Shown: positions 34,465-41,774 of the stretch, one piece after another
Layout: the number at the start of each line of letters is the position of its first letter
How positions within the stretch are numbered: the first letter of the stretch is position 1
NCBI RefSeq assembly: GCF_012027305.1
Contig: NZ_SNUF01000001.1
Span: 806,001-870,000, forward strand
Direction: 5' to 3'
Source: Thermococcus sp. MAR1
Lineage (GTDB): Archaea > Methanobacteriota_B > Thermococci > Thermococcales > Thermococcaceae
Length of the DNA: 64,000 bases
The notes under the pieces: generated by a model
What the model was told of the DNA's origin: nothing
Databases searched by the model: none
Seen by the model: the letters and a program-made list of their open reading frames with translations, nothing else
Translations under genes and position numbers: made by a program

Positions 34465-34800
34465 TAACAGCCCTTTCTGACGAAAGCGCTGGCGGAAAAT
34501 TGGGTGCCTTTTCTAAGAATTAGCAAGTTCCGAAATGGGTTTTTTACTCAACTTGCTCTTTGGTGAGTGTTTTGCTTGGAAAGGCGCCCGTTGGGCGCCG
34601 AGAATAAAGTTAAAACTGCTTTGGAGTTGTTATTTGAGATATAAACCCCTCTTAAAGTTGTCTTTAGTTAGTGCACAGCTAATCACTGCTCATTTAATGA
34701 GAAGGGTACTGTTTTGGTCAAGCTTTTTCTAAAAGCTTGTTCGCCTGCGCGACGTCGAGCTTTGCTCGACGCAAGGGCGATGTTTCTGCAATAACCCGCT
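34465..34800. other. Gene-free stretch with three short-loop hairpins
   Basis: No convincing gene: the only plus-strand frame (34535-34732) has no ribosome binding site and unnatural composition. Three perfect inverted repeats with three-base loops stand out: GGCGCCC/GGGCGCC (34583-34599), CAAGCTTTT/AAAAGCTTG (34719-34739) and CGTCGAGC/GCTCGACG (34753-34771), the last extended by an imperfect CGCC/GGCG outer stem. It may be a structured RNA or scar of an integrated element beside the tRNA. Neither is shown. Confidence 0.5.
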
Positions 34801-35889
34801 TTATCTCCTCAGCGCAAACTCCAGCACGGGGTCGGCTATGTGGTAGGTAATATTCCTGCCCTTGACCTTTTTCTCTATAAACGAGGCTTTGAGGAGAGCG
34901 TCAAGGAGCCTAGCAAGGGTTGCATCCGTTATCTCGCGCTTTTCCGCTTTTTCAAGCTCCCCCTTTAGCTCGCTCCAGGTGTTTTTTCCGCGGGCTATTG
35001 CATGGAGAATTGTCAGATATCGCTTTCTCGCGAGGGGTCTCTTCTCAAGGAAGCGGTCAAGCTCCCCCAAAGCCATCTTTGAAGCCTCTTCAAGAACCCC
35101 ATCCACTGTTTTTCTGCTCAGTCCCTCTCTGAGAGAGATTACCCCGAATTTAACAAGCCATCCAACTATGCCGTCAAGCCTATTAACTGCATCCTCCAGA
35201 ATCTCCTCAGGGGCTTCTATTCCTGCCTGTTCAAAGCCTTTACGCAAAAAATCGAGGCTCTGCTCTCTTGAGAACCGTGAAAGCTCTATCTCGTGAAAAA
35301 CTCTCCCGTAAAGGGGGGCAGTGGGGTCCTTAATACCTGCGAAGTCATAGAGCAGTCCGACCTCACTTCCGGTTAATATGAAGCTCGTCTCTCCGTAGTC
35401 GTAGAAATGGGCTATCAATGAAGCCAGCTCCTTTCCGGCTGGCCCTCTAATCTCCTGAACCTCATCGAACGCTATTAGGAATCCCTCTCTTTCAAGGGCG
35501 GAGATCAGGGAATACAACGTTTCGGGGTTCTTCCACGAGAGCGAGACGCCCACACCGGAAATCCTCACACCGTCTATGAGCTTTATCCTGTCCTTCAATC
35601 TTTTGAGGAGGGGGGCGTTTTTCGAGAGGTATTCGTTGAGTGCCGCCTGAAAGCGGAGGTAGAGGTCACGCCTTGAGTTGGGGTTCACTCCCCTGAGGTC
35701 AACTATAACGTGAGGGAGTTTCGCTTCGTTGAGGGCCACCCTTAGGAGGGAGGTCTTCCCAAGCCTGCGTATTCCTTTGAGCAGTATGAGGGGCTTCCGT
35801 GAGTTTATGGAGCTCAGTAGCTCTTCCAACTCACTCTCCCTGTCATAGAGGTCATCTCTCCTGACCTTGGGTCTTTCATCAAAGTACAA
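34801..35889 (-). CDS. Archaeal AAA-type ATPase (COG1672/SSO1545-like)
   Basis: 362 residues if started at TTG 35889 (LYFDERPKVRRDDLYDRE, the usual family opening), with GGGGTGG four bases upstream; GTG 35916 would add nine residues but lies in the operator region. Walker A GIRRLGKTS, Walker B FLIAFDEVQEI, sensor FILTGSEVG and a C-terminal winged helix (ITDATLARLLDALLKASFIEKKVKG). STAND/MNS-like ATPases of this group are common in mobile regions and defence; function unknown. Located next to a tRNA. Confidence 0.88.
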   Translation of the reverse strand: MYFDERPKVRRDDLYDRESELEELLSSINSRKPLILLKGIRRLGKTSLLRVALNEAKLPHVIVDLRGVNPNSRRDLYLRFQAALNEYLSKNAPLLKRLKDRIKLIDGVRISGVGVSLSWKNPETLYSLISALEREGFLIAFDEVQEIRGPAGKELASLIAHFYDYGETSFILTGSEVGLLYDFAGIKDPTAPLYGRVFHEIELSRFSREQSLDFLRKGFEQAGIEAPEEILEDAVNRLDGIVGWLVKFGVISLREGLSRKTVDGVLEEASKMALGELDRFLEKRPLARKRYLTILHAIARGKNTWSELKGELEKAEKREITDATLARLLDALLKASFIEKKVKGRNITYHIADPVLEFALRR

Positions 35890-35894
35890 ACTAC

Positions 35895-35931
35895 CACCCC
35901 GATAGTATACTATCACCCCGATAGTTAAAAG
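35895..35931 (-). promoter_or_regulatory. Operator-like repeats before the ATPase gene
   Basis: On the plus strand CACCCCGATAGT is repeated at 35895-35906 and 35914-35925, and GATAGTATACTATC (35901-35914) is a perfect 14-base palindrome linking them. The TATA element (CCTTTTAAC on the minus strand, about 35924-35932) sits just upstream, so the palindrome covers the likely transcription start. Suggests tight repression, perhaps autoregulation. Confidence 0.5.
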
Positions 35932-35934
35932 GAT

Positions 35935-37083
35935 TTAGGTTGGCCTCTTCTCTTCCTCCGGGAACTTCCAGTTTCTGGTTATTTTCGTCACGTTCCGGAC
36001 GAGGGCCTTCTCCTCCGGGTGCCTTGAGACCAGCTCCTCAAGGAACGAGATGAGCTCGTCGTAGGCGGGCTTGTCTATCGGGAAAGGCACTCTATCTTTC
36101 CCCCCGACGGCGTAGGTGAACTTGAAGGGGTCGGGCGGATGCGTTACGGGGTCTTTCCAGCTCGGGTGGACGTCGTAGACCAGCTCAAGGACGAGCGAGA
36201 GAGCGCGCAAAGTGCTCGGGCCGAGGCCCTTGAGAAGGAGAAACTCATCGTAGTTGCTCACACTAAGCTCGCGGGCAAACTCTAATGCCCTCTTGTTCAG
36301 CTCAAACCTTCCCAGACTTTCGTAGCGCCTTAGGATGGAAACCTCATTGACGTTGCGGGGCTTGTAGTAAACGAGCGGGCGGTAGCCTTTTGCGAGCGCT
36401 TTCAGACTCTCAAGCTCGCGCTCTATTTTAACCGGGTCCTCCTGAACCACATCGAGGAGCGTCTTCTGGTATTCTTTGGCTTCCTTTGAGACGGTGTTGA
36501 GGGCGAACTCCCTCTGCAGGCCCGCTATTGCCTTATGTGGGTCGAGCGTAAAGGTTTCGGCATCGAACCAGTGGAAGCGCCTCGCCATCCTCTCCCTCTC
36601 GTTCATCCCCTGCTGTACCACTGCCCAGTTGCCTTCCTCATCGAGGAAGAAGACGTGGTGGTAGAGCCCGTAGCCGGTCTGGAGCGCAACCGTGTCAACC
36701 TTGGCTACGAGACGTGATGTTCTGACGTAAGGCTCCGGATCAAGGTCGTAAAGCTCCGCTATTCCCCTAAGCTCCTCCGGTGTAGCACGGCTCTTCTTCC
36801 CCTTGCCCCCTGCCGCTTTAACCCCAAGCTCCTCTCTCCAGAGGGCGTCCTTTATCATGCCCGCCGTTACGGTTGTCGAGCCGGAGGAGTCCCAGTCCAT
36901 CCCGATGACGTTGTTAAACGCCTGGAACCAGACCGGGTCGGAGAGCCTCTCAAGGAGGCCCTTCGTTCCGTACTCCTCGACTGCGAGAACCAGCACTAAT
37001 CGGGTGAGCTTCCTCATCCTCTGGGCTAGCCACGCCGGGACGCGGCCGCCGTGGAGGGGCAAATCTGCAACGTTCCTCATCAT
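35935..37083 (-). CDS. DUF763 domain protein
   Basis: 382 residues, full family length. The opening RNVADLPLHGGRVPAWLAQRM is the DUF763 hallmark, followed by NVIGMDWDSSGSTTVTAGMIKDAL and YGLYHHVFFLDEEGNWAVVQQGMN. Near the C-terminus, EFLLLKGLGPSTLRALSLV is a helix-hairpin-helix, which suggests DNA or RNA binding. COG1415; biochemical role unknown. Divergent from serK. Confidence 0.9.
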   Translation of the reverse strand: MMRNVADLPLHGGRVPAWLAQRMRKLTRLVLVLAVEEYGTKGLLERLSDPVWFQAFNNVIGMDWDSSGSTTVTAGMIKDALWREELGVKAAGGKGKKSRATPEELRGIAELYDLDPEPYVRTSRLVAKVDTVALQTGYGLYHHVFFLDEEGNWAVVQQGMNERERMARRFHWFDAETFTLDPHKAIAGLQREFALNTVSKEAKEYQKTLLDVVQEDPVKIERELESLKALAKGYRPLVYYKPRNVNEVSILRRYESLGRFELNKRALEFARELSVSNYDEFLLLKGLGPSTLRALSLVLELVYDVHPSWKDPVTHPPDPFKFTYAVGGKDRVPFPIDKPAYDELISFLEELVSRHPEEKALVRNVTKITRNWKFPEEEKRPT

Positions 37084-37175
37084 TATTTCCTCGTATCAAA
37101 ACGATTTAACCTTTGCCACAACCTTTTTATCCCCCGGCACGTTTACCCCATCGTAAACCCACGGGAGGTATGCTC

Positions 37176-37904
37176 ATGGGAGTTGAAAAGGTTCCGAAGT
37201 ACGACATTCCGACCAAGAAGGTTGACTACGTTTTTATCGAACTCGACAAGATGAAGCCCCACGAGCAGCTCGTTCAGAAGGAGCTTGAGGCCTTCATCGA
37301 GAGCGTTACCGGTAGTGGAATCTTCTGGAAGCCCATGCTCCTTGCCAAGGTTCCCGGTGAGGACATGTACCTCATCGTTGACGGCCACCACCGCTGGGCC
37401 GGTCTCCAGAAGCTCGGTGCCAAGAAGGCCCCCTCCGTTATACTCGACTACTTCAGCGACGACGTCAAGGTTTACACCTGGTATCCGGCCTTCAAGGGAA
37501 GCCTTGAGGAGGTTCTTGAGAGGCTTAAGAAGGAAGGCCTCGAAGTCATCGAGGACCCCAATGCTGAGGAGAAGGCCGAGAGGGGCGAGATAGCATTTGC
37601 CCTCGTCGGCGAGAAGAGCTTTGCCATACCCGGAGGCCTTGATGAGCAGAAGAAGGTCAGCAAGGTTCTCGACGAGATGAGCGTCGAGGGTAAAATCGAG
37701 CTCATCTACTACGGCCTCAAGGAGGACGCCAGAGAGGATATGGCAAAGGGTGAAATCGACTACGTCTTCATCAGGAAGGCCCCGAGCAAGGAAGAGGTTA
37801 TGGAGCTCGTCAAGCGCGGCGAGGTCTACTCCCCGAAGACCACCAGGCACGTCCTGCCCTTCAACCCGGACAAGATCGACGTCAAGCTTGAGGAGCTGTT
37901 CTGA
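37176..37904 (+). CDS. serK: ADP-dependent L-serine kinase SerK
   Basis: 242 residues from ATG 37176, with GGAGGT at 37164-37169; in-frame ATG 37170 directly abuts that site and is rejected. VEKVPKYDIPTKKVDYVFIEL, EKVTG-like ESVTGSGIFWKPMLLAKVP and IVDGHHRWAGLQKLG carry the ParB/Srx-like fold and catalytic residues. Length and sequence agree with the T. kodakarensis enzyme that phosphorylates free serine with ADP on the way to cysteine. The C-terminus VLPFNPDKIDVKLEELF is also family-typical. Confidence 0.96.
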   Translation: MGVEKVPKYDIPTKKVDYVFIELDKMKPHEQLVQKELEAFIESVTGSGIFWKPMLLAKVPGEDMYLIVDGHHRWAGLQKLGAKKAPSVILDYFSDDVKVYTWYPAFKGSLEEVLERLKKEGLEVIEDPNAEEKAERGEIAFALVGEKSFAIPGGLDEQKKVSKVLDEMSVEGKIELIYYGLKEDAREDMAKGEIDYVFIRKAPSKEEVMELVKRGEVYSPKTTRHVLPFNPDKIDVKLEELF

Positions 37905-37907
37905 AAC

Positions 37908-37916
37908 CTTTTAACC
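37908..37916 (+). promoter_or_regulatory. TATA box for the second C/D box sRNA
   Basis: CCTTTTAAC, about 25 bases before the sRNA 5' stem at 37936. The same transcript would continue into the HAD gene. Confidence 0.55.
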
Positions 37917-37935
37917 TCTTTTCCCTACTTTCTAC

Positions 37936-37992
37936 GCCGATGACGAGGGATCAACCGGCTGAAGGATGATGACCAGTCCAGGAGGCCGAGGC
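37936..37992 (+). ncRNA. C/D box guide sRNA, guide against the 16S rRNA 5' end
   Basis: Stem GCC (37936-37938), bulge G, C box ATGACGA (37940-37946), 12-nt guide GGGATCAACCGG, D' CTGA (37959-37962), AGG, C' ATGATGA (37966-37972), 13-nt guide CCAGTCCAGGAGG, D box CCGA (37986-37989), stem GGC (37990-37992). GCC/GGC closes a kink-turn like that of the sRNA at 3854-3911. Guide 1 is complementary to CCGGTTGATCC, the start of archaeal 16S rRNA; D+5 would target the first U of GGUUGAU. No target is recognised for guide 2, which contains the HAD gene's GGAGG. The RNA ends exactly at the HAD start codon. Confidence 0.78.
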
Positions 37993-38661
37993 ATGCTCAA
38001 GGGATTGATATTCGACGTTGATGAGACCCTGGTTTACTATGAGGGTTACAATCACAGGGAATGGTACGAGAAGTGGGTTATGCCCGCCCTTCAAGAGCGG
38101 GGCATCGAGCTGGACTACGAGACATACAGAAAGACGGTAACCGGTGAACTGCCAAGGAGCTACGTGAAGCGGTTCGGGATAGACCACGTGGAGTTATGGA
38201 AGATCATTGACGGTGTGAACCTCCGCTACCGGAGGGAAATGGCGCGGCTCGGCAGGATAAAGCCGTTCCCCGATGTTGGTGCGCTGGGAGAACTGAAAAA
38301 GATGGGTCTGAGGCTGGCCGCGGTGAGCAACGCTTCCCAGGAGTGCACGGAGTTCGTTCTGAGCCTCTTTGGCCTGGAGAAGTATTTCAACGTTGTGTAC
38401 GGCAAGGACTACTCCAACCTTGACGGCGTCAAGCCAAGCCCCTACCTCGTTGAAAAGGCCCTGAAGACGCTCGGTCTGAAACCCAGAGAGACTATGATGG
38501 TAGGCGACAGTCATCATGACGTGCTCGCAGGAAAGCGCGCCGGCATGAAGGTGGTTAACGTAACGCGCTTTGGTGAAATTGATGGTGCCGACTACTACGT
38601 GAACGACCTGTGGGAGCTTGTGGGATTGATAAGAAAAATTTTGGGGACTCAATCCCCGTAG
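37993..38661 (+). CDS. HAD-family phosphatase
   Basis: 222 residues from ATG 37993 (MLKGLIFDVDET), GGAGG at 37981-37985; upstream in-frame ATG 37966 lies inside the sRNA C' box. Motif I FDVDET, motif II VSNAS, a Lys in KPSPYLVEKAL and motif IV GDSHHDVLAGKRAG are all present, with an alpha-helical cap in between (EWYEKWVMPALQERG). Hydrolyses a small phosphorylated metabolite; substrate unknown. Its leader overlaps the C/D sRNA. Confidence 0.88.
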   Translation: MLKGLIFDVDETLVYYEGYNHREWYEKWVMPALQERGIELDYETYRKTVTGELPRSYVKRFGIDHVELWKIIDGVNLRYRREMARLGRIKPFPDVGALGELKKMGLRLAAVSNASQECTEFVLSLFGLEKYFNVVYGKDYSNLDGVKPSPYLVEKALKTLGLKPRETMMVGDSHHDVLAGKRAGMKVVNVTRFGEIDGADYYVNDLWELVGLIRKILGTQSP

Positions 38662-39422
38662 AATTCCTTTTCAAAGACGTCTATTCCAACTTCCATGCTT
38701 TCGAGCCAGTCGAGGAATTTCCCGACGTTCTCGTCCCTGAATATCGCACCGTGCTGGGGGGCTATGACCTTTGGATTCAACCTTCTAACCGAGCGAACCC
38801 ACGCCCTCAAAGCTTTAGTTGAGCTCATATATCTCCTGTGAAAGCCTTCCATGTGCTTGGCGTGTTCATCAAAATCCTCGACGAAGAGGTACCACTCACC
38901 CTCCGGAAAGGCCGCCGCACCTATGTCAGTGCTGAAGAGGATTCCGCTCTTCTCGTCGTAGAACGAGAAGTTGCCGGGGCTGTGGAGATAATGGGACGGG
39001 ATGGCCTTTATCTTAGAGCTTCCGAGCTGGAAGTCCATTCCCTTGTCGGGTATCCCTATGGTCCTGCCAGCGCTTAGAACCGCCATATGGGGTATGAACC
39101 GAACCCACAGCTCCGAGACGGCTACCTTTGCGAGGGGCGCGTATTCGAACCACAGGTTTAGTCCAGCCACAACGTCCGGATCTTGGTGGGAGTACATAAG
39201 ATATTTTATCTGCGTCGGAGGAACGAGTGAAGTAACGTTCTTTAGCACACGGGAGAAGACAAAGAACCCTCCCGGTTCTATCAGGGCCGCTTCGCTTCCG
39301 TCTATGACCAAGTACTGGTTGGTGAGTATTCCCTTCTCATCCTCGCTCTCCTCTATTCCGAGCCAGTAAACCCTGTGCTCCCCATCGTCGTAGAGGGGGT
39401 AGCTGTTCATGTTCTTTATCAT
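38649..39422 (-). CDS. MBL-fold protein of the ODP / flavodiiron beta-lactamase type
   Basis: 257 residues from ATG 39422, GGAGGTG upstream. Metal-site motifs of the flavodiiron/ODP branch: SHQDPDVVAGL, PSHYLHSPGNF, STDIGAAAF and IAPQHG, rather than classical HxHxDH. There is no flavodoxin domain, so it resembles stand-alone ODP oxygen-binding or diiron sensor proteins. Last gene of a three-gene minus operon; converges on the HAD gene with a 13-base overlap. Oxygen or redox sensing is an inference. Confidence 0.82.
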   Translation of the reverse strand: MIKNMNSYPLYDDGEHRVYWLGIEESEDEKGILTNQYLVIDGSEAALIEPGGFFVFSRVLKNVTSLVPPTQIKYLMYSHQDPDVVAGLNLWFEYAPLAKVAVSELWVRFIPHMAVLSAGRTIGIPDKGMDFQLGSSKIKAIPSHYLHSPGNFSFYDEKSGILFSTDIGAAAFPEGEWYLFVEDFDEHAKHMEGFHRRYMSSTKALRAWVRSVRRLNPKVIAPQHGAIFRDENVGKFLDWLESMEVGIDVFEKEFYGD

Positions 39423-40223
39423 TCAAACACCTCCAACGGGAACCCAGACGTTAATCATGTGTGGGCCTTCTATCCTTGAGATGAGTTCCAGAGCGCTGCG
39501 GGCGGAGTCTTCATCCTTAACCTTAATTGTGAGAACGCCCTTCTCATCTCGGTACTCCACCGCGCGCACCTGTGTCCCGGCCAGAAGTATCTTGAAGGAT
39601 CTGAGGCCGTCCTGGGTGACCCCTGAAACGTAGAGAACCGTTTCTCCAATGTCCTTTCTGAGATCACCGACGACCTCAAGGAACTTGCCTCTCTCTATTA
39701 TATGGAGCCCCGTGTAAACCATCTTGGACTTTGATAGGAAGTTAGCAACGCTCATGGGGTCTGAAAAATCAACGATCTCAATGAGTTTTTGTGTTTCTAG
39801 GCTCTCGGCAGTGGGTTTCAAGGCTTCACCTTCTGCCAGTTCCCTGAGGCCTTTTGCGATTCCCTCAACTAACAGTTGAAGGGTCTTTCCCAGAAAAAAC
39901 TCTCCCCTTCCCTTGTATGAGAGCTCCATAGCGGCCTCGGTCTCCTTTTGCCATTCCTTTAATGTAACAACAAGGATCAGATGGCTTTTCTCTCCAGTTC
40001 CTTCGTAAACATAGCTGTTGAAGTCCTGTGCATATTGAAACCTGTAAACATCCCTGAACTTGAAAACGAACCTGGGAAGTTCTATCTCCGCAGTTAGGCC
40101 GTCTTTGGTACTGACCCTGACGACGTAGGGCCAGTTTGTTATGAAGGAGGGAGCATCATCAAGAACACGCTCAATTGCCTCTTTGGGAGCGGGAATCTTC
40201 ACGATCGTACTCTTTCGCTTCAT
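39423..40223 (-). CDS. Conserved hypothetical protein (possible SRPBCC-like N-terminus)
   Basis: 266 residues. The first 140 residues (KIPAPKEAIERVLDDAPSF, TAEIELPRFVFKFRDVYRF, SHLILVVTLKEWQKETEAAM, GRGEFFLGKTLQLLVEGIAKGLREL) have the helix-beta pattern of START/SRPBCC lipid-binding folds. The C-terminal half (ESLETQKLIEIVDFSDPMSVANFLSKSKM, then HIIERGKFLEVVGDLRKDIGETVLYVSG) seems a separate domain. ATGA overlap with the upstream small gene and one-base spacing to the MBL gene show an operon. Function unknown. Confidence 0.75.
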   Translation of the reverse strand: MKRKSTIVKIPAPKEAIERVLDDAPSFITNWPYVVRVSTKDGLTAEIELPRFVFKFRDVYRFQYAQDFNSYVYEGTGEKSHLILVVTLKEWQKETEAAMELSYKGRGEFFLGKTLQLLVEGIAKGLRELAEGEALKPTAESLETQKLIEIVDFSDPMSVANFLSKSKMVYTGLHIIERGKFLEVVGDLRKDIGETVLYVSGVTQDGLRSFKILLAGTQVRAVEYRDEKGVLTIKVKDEDSARSALELISRIEGPHMINVWVPVGGV

Positions 40224-40555
40224 TGTAACACCCCTAGAAGTTTGAGAAGCCTGAGATATGCTCCTTCCACGCCCTCTTGCGGGTCTATTGGAAATACAAA
40301 GTACACATCCCCCTCATCGGAAAACTTGACCTCTAGTGGAGCATCATGAAAAGAGACACCCATGTCAATCCGACCTATGTGGCCATCTTCGACTTTGGCT
40401 GTTCCGACCAAGTGAGGAACCGCCCCAGAGTCATTCATACTTACAACAGACGGCCACAAGCGGTACAGAATGTCAAAAGGTTCGACACGATAACCCGCGT
40501 TCTTAAAGTTCCGAGTTTTCAATTCATTAAACACCATTCCAACCACATCTTGCAA
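40220..40555 (-). CDS. Hypothetical small protein
   Basis: 111 residues if TTG 40555 is used; ATG 40537 (MVFNELKTRN) is an alternative. Content: NAGYRVEPFDILYRLWPSVV, VPHLVGTAKVEDGHIGRIDMG and EVKFSDEGDVYFVFPIDPQEG, a short alpha/beta protein of unknown family that recalls the first half of SRPBCC proteins. First gene of the minus operon; TATA element TATTTAAAAG at about 40579-40588. Confidence 0.65.
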   Translation of the reverse strand: MQDVVGMVFNELKTRNFKNAGYRVEPFDILYRLWPSVVSMNDSGAVPHLVGTAKVEDGHIGRIDMGVSFHDAPLEVKFSDEGDVYFVFPIDPQEGVEGAYLRLLKLLGVLQ

Positions 40556-40592
40556 ATTTTCCAGCTGTTTGAATTCACTTTTAAATAGTGAT

Positions 40593-40720
40593 AAGTTTAA
40601 TATTTAAGTTTGTCGTTTGAAGTTATTACCTTAAACTTATTTTGGCCCCCAAATTTTATTAAGAAACTCAAACTTTCTCGTTTTTAAGTTTGAATCCCAA
40701 ACTAACGGCACGCTTAAATA
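40593..40720. promoter_or_regulatory. Repeat-rich divergent promoter of the MBL and SPFH operons
   Basis: AAGTTT or its complement AAACTT occurs at 40593, 40606, 40633, 40670 and 40686, and TCAAACTT (40668-40675) with AAGTTTGA (40686-40693) forms a perfect inverted repeat. The region is far more AT-rich than its neighbours. CTTAAATAC at 40713-40721 is the TATA element of the zinc-ribbon gene. The repeats look like multiple sites for one regulator controlling both operons. Confidence 0.5.
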
Positions 40721-40752
40721 CATTGGAGTGACTACTTAAAATAGTGGTGACA

Positions 40753-41769
40753 ATGGAAGCTCTGAGTTTCAAATGTGAGAGGTGCGGTGCGCCCCTCGAG
40801 GTTTCGCCCGAAACGATAGTCGCGATCTGTCCCTACTGCGGCTTTCCCAACCACCTGAGCGGCAACCTGAAGACGGATAACATCTTCATAGTCCCGACAC
40901 TCGACAAGAACGCCATTGCCAAGGCCTTCTGGGATAGGGTTGAGAGGGACTTCGACCTCAAGAGAATGAAGGAGAAACTGGAGATAGTTGAGGTGGAGGG
41001 GCACTACACCCCCTACTGGGTCGGGACGGTTCACGTAGAGGGTATCGTGGAGTACACCGTCCGCGAGGAGGAATGCCACACGGACTCAAAGGGAAACACC
41101 CACTGCCACACCGTTGAGAGGCACTACAGGGACAGGATAAACGAGAACCTTCCGCTCATAGGATCCGCACGGAGGCAGGTGAAGAGCCTCGGCGTTGACG
41201 ATATGATAAACCACTACGCCCGTTCCAGACCTGAGGGGAAGAAGCTCCTTGAGCTGGGGGAAGACGAGTGGGGAAAGGTGAAGCTTGAGATACTCAACAC
41301 GGAGATGGACGAGACCCAGGCAAAGACGATAATGCGGGAGGACGCTATAGATGTGATAAGGGACCGCTACTCGGCCAAAGCCGACAGGATAGACCGCTTT
41401 GACATCACCGCGGACGAGCCCGAAAACGTTCACCTCGTTCTCCTTCCGATGTGGACCGTCTATTACCGCTTCGAGAACTCCATATTCTACACGGTCTTCG
41501 CGGGCTGGGACGGGAAGGACGTCATGTCCACCGAGCCGATGCCCGTCTGGAGGCGCGCCCAGTATCTCGCTGGAACGGTCTTCGGCATTTTGATAGGGGC
41601 AGCTGGAGCAGCTTACGGGGGAATCAATGGGGCACCGGTGGTGTCAATCCTGGCGATCCTCCTCGGCGCCGGGGCGAGCGGCTACTTCGGAAGGCTCGTT
41701 CTGGAGGGACAGAGAATAGAACGCTCCGGCGGAATCCTTGGAAACTTCGCCGGGGCCTTTAAGAGGTGA
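40753..41769 (+). CDS. Zinc-ribbon membrane protein 1
   Basis: 338 residues from ATG 40753, GGTGA upstream. N-terminal zinc ribbon CERCGAPLEV ... CPYCGFP, then a long soluble region including HYTPYWVGTVHVEG and a His/Cys stretch ECHTDSKGNTHCH. Two C-terminal membrane helices (AGTVFGILIGAAGAAYGG and VVSILAILLGAGASGYFG). Similar in plan to bacterial YdjG-type zinc-ribbon proteins found beside SPFH proteins. First gene of a four-gene operon; paralogous in outline to the next gene. Confidence 0.8.
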   Translation: MEALSFKCERCGAPLEVSPETIVAICPYCGFPNHLSGNLKTDNIFIVPTLDKNAIAKAFWDRVERDFDLKRMKEKLEIVEVEGHYTPYWVGTVHVEGIVEYTVREEECHTDSKGNTHCHTVERHYRDRINENLPLIGSARRQVKSLGVDDMINHYARSRPEGKKLLELGEDEWGKVKLEILNTEMDETQAKTIMREDAIDVIRDRYSAKADRIDRFDITADEPENVHLVLLPMWTVYYRFENSIFYTVFAGWDGKDVMSTEPMPVWRRAQYLAGTVFGILIGAAGAAYGGINGAPVVSILAILLGAGASGYFGRLVLEGQRIERSGGILGNFAGAFKR

Positions 41770-41774
41770 TCACG

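Noticed and set aside
34535-34732. 65-residue plus-strand reading frame in the gap after tRNA-Val
   Set aside because: It has no ribosome binding site or family resemblance and is crossed by perfect inverted repeats.
37113-37175. Longer serK start from TTG/ATG codons upstream of 37176
   Set aside because: The upstream part covers promoter and GGAGGT; the 242-residue form matches the characterised enzyme.
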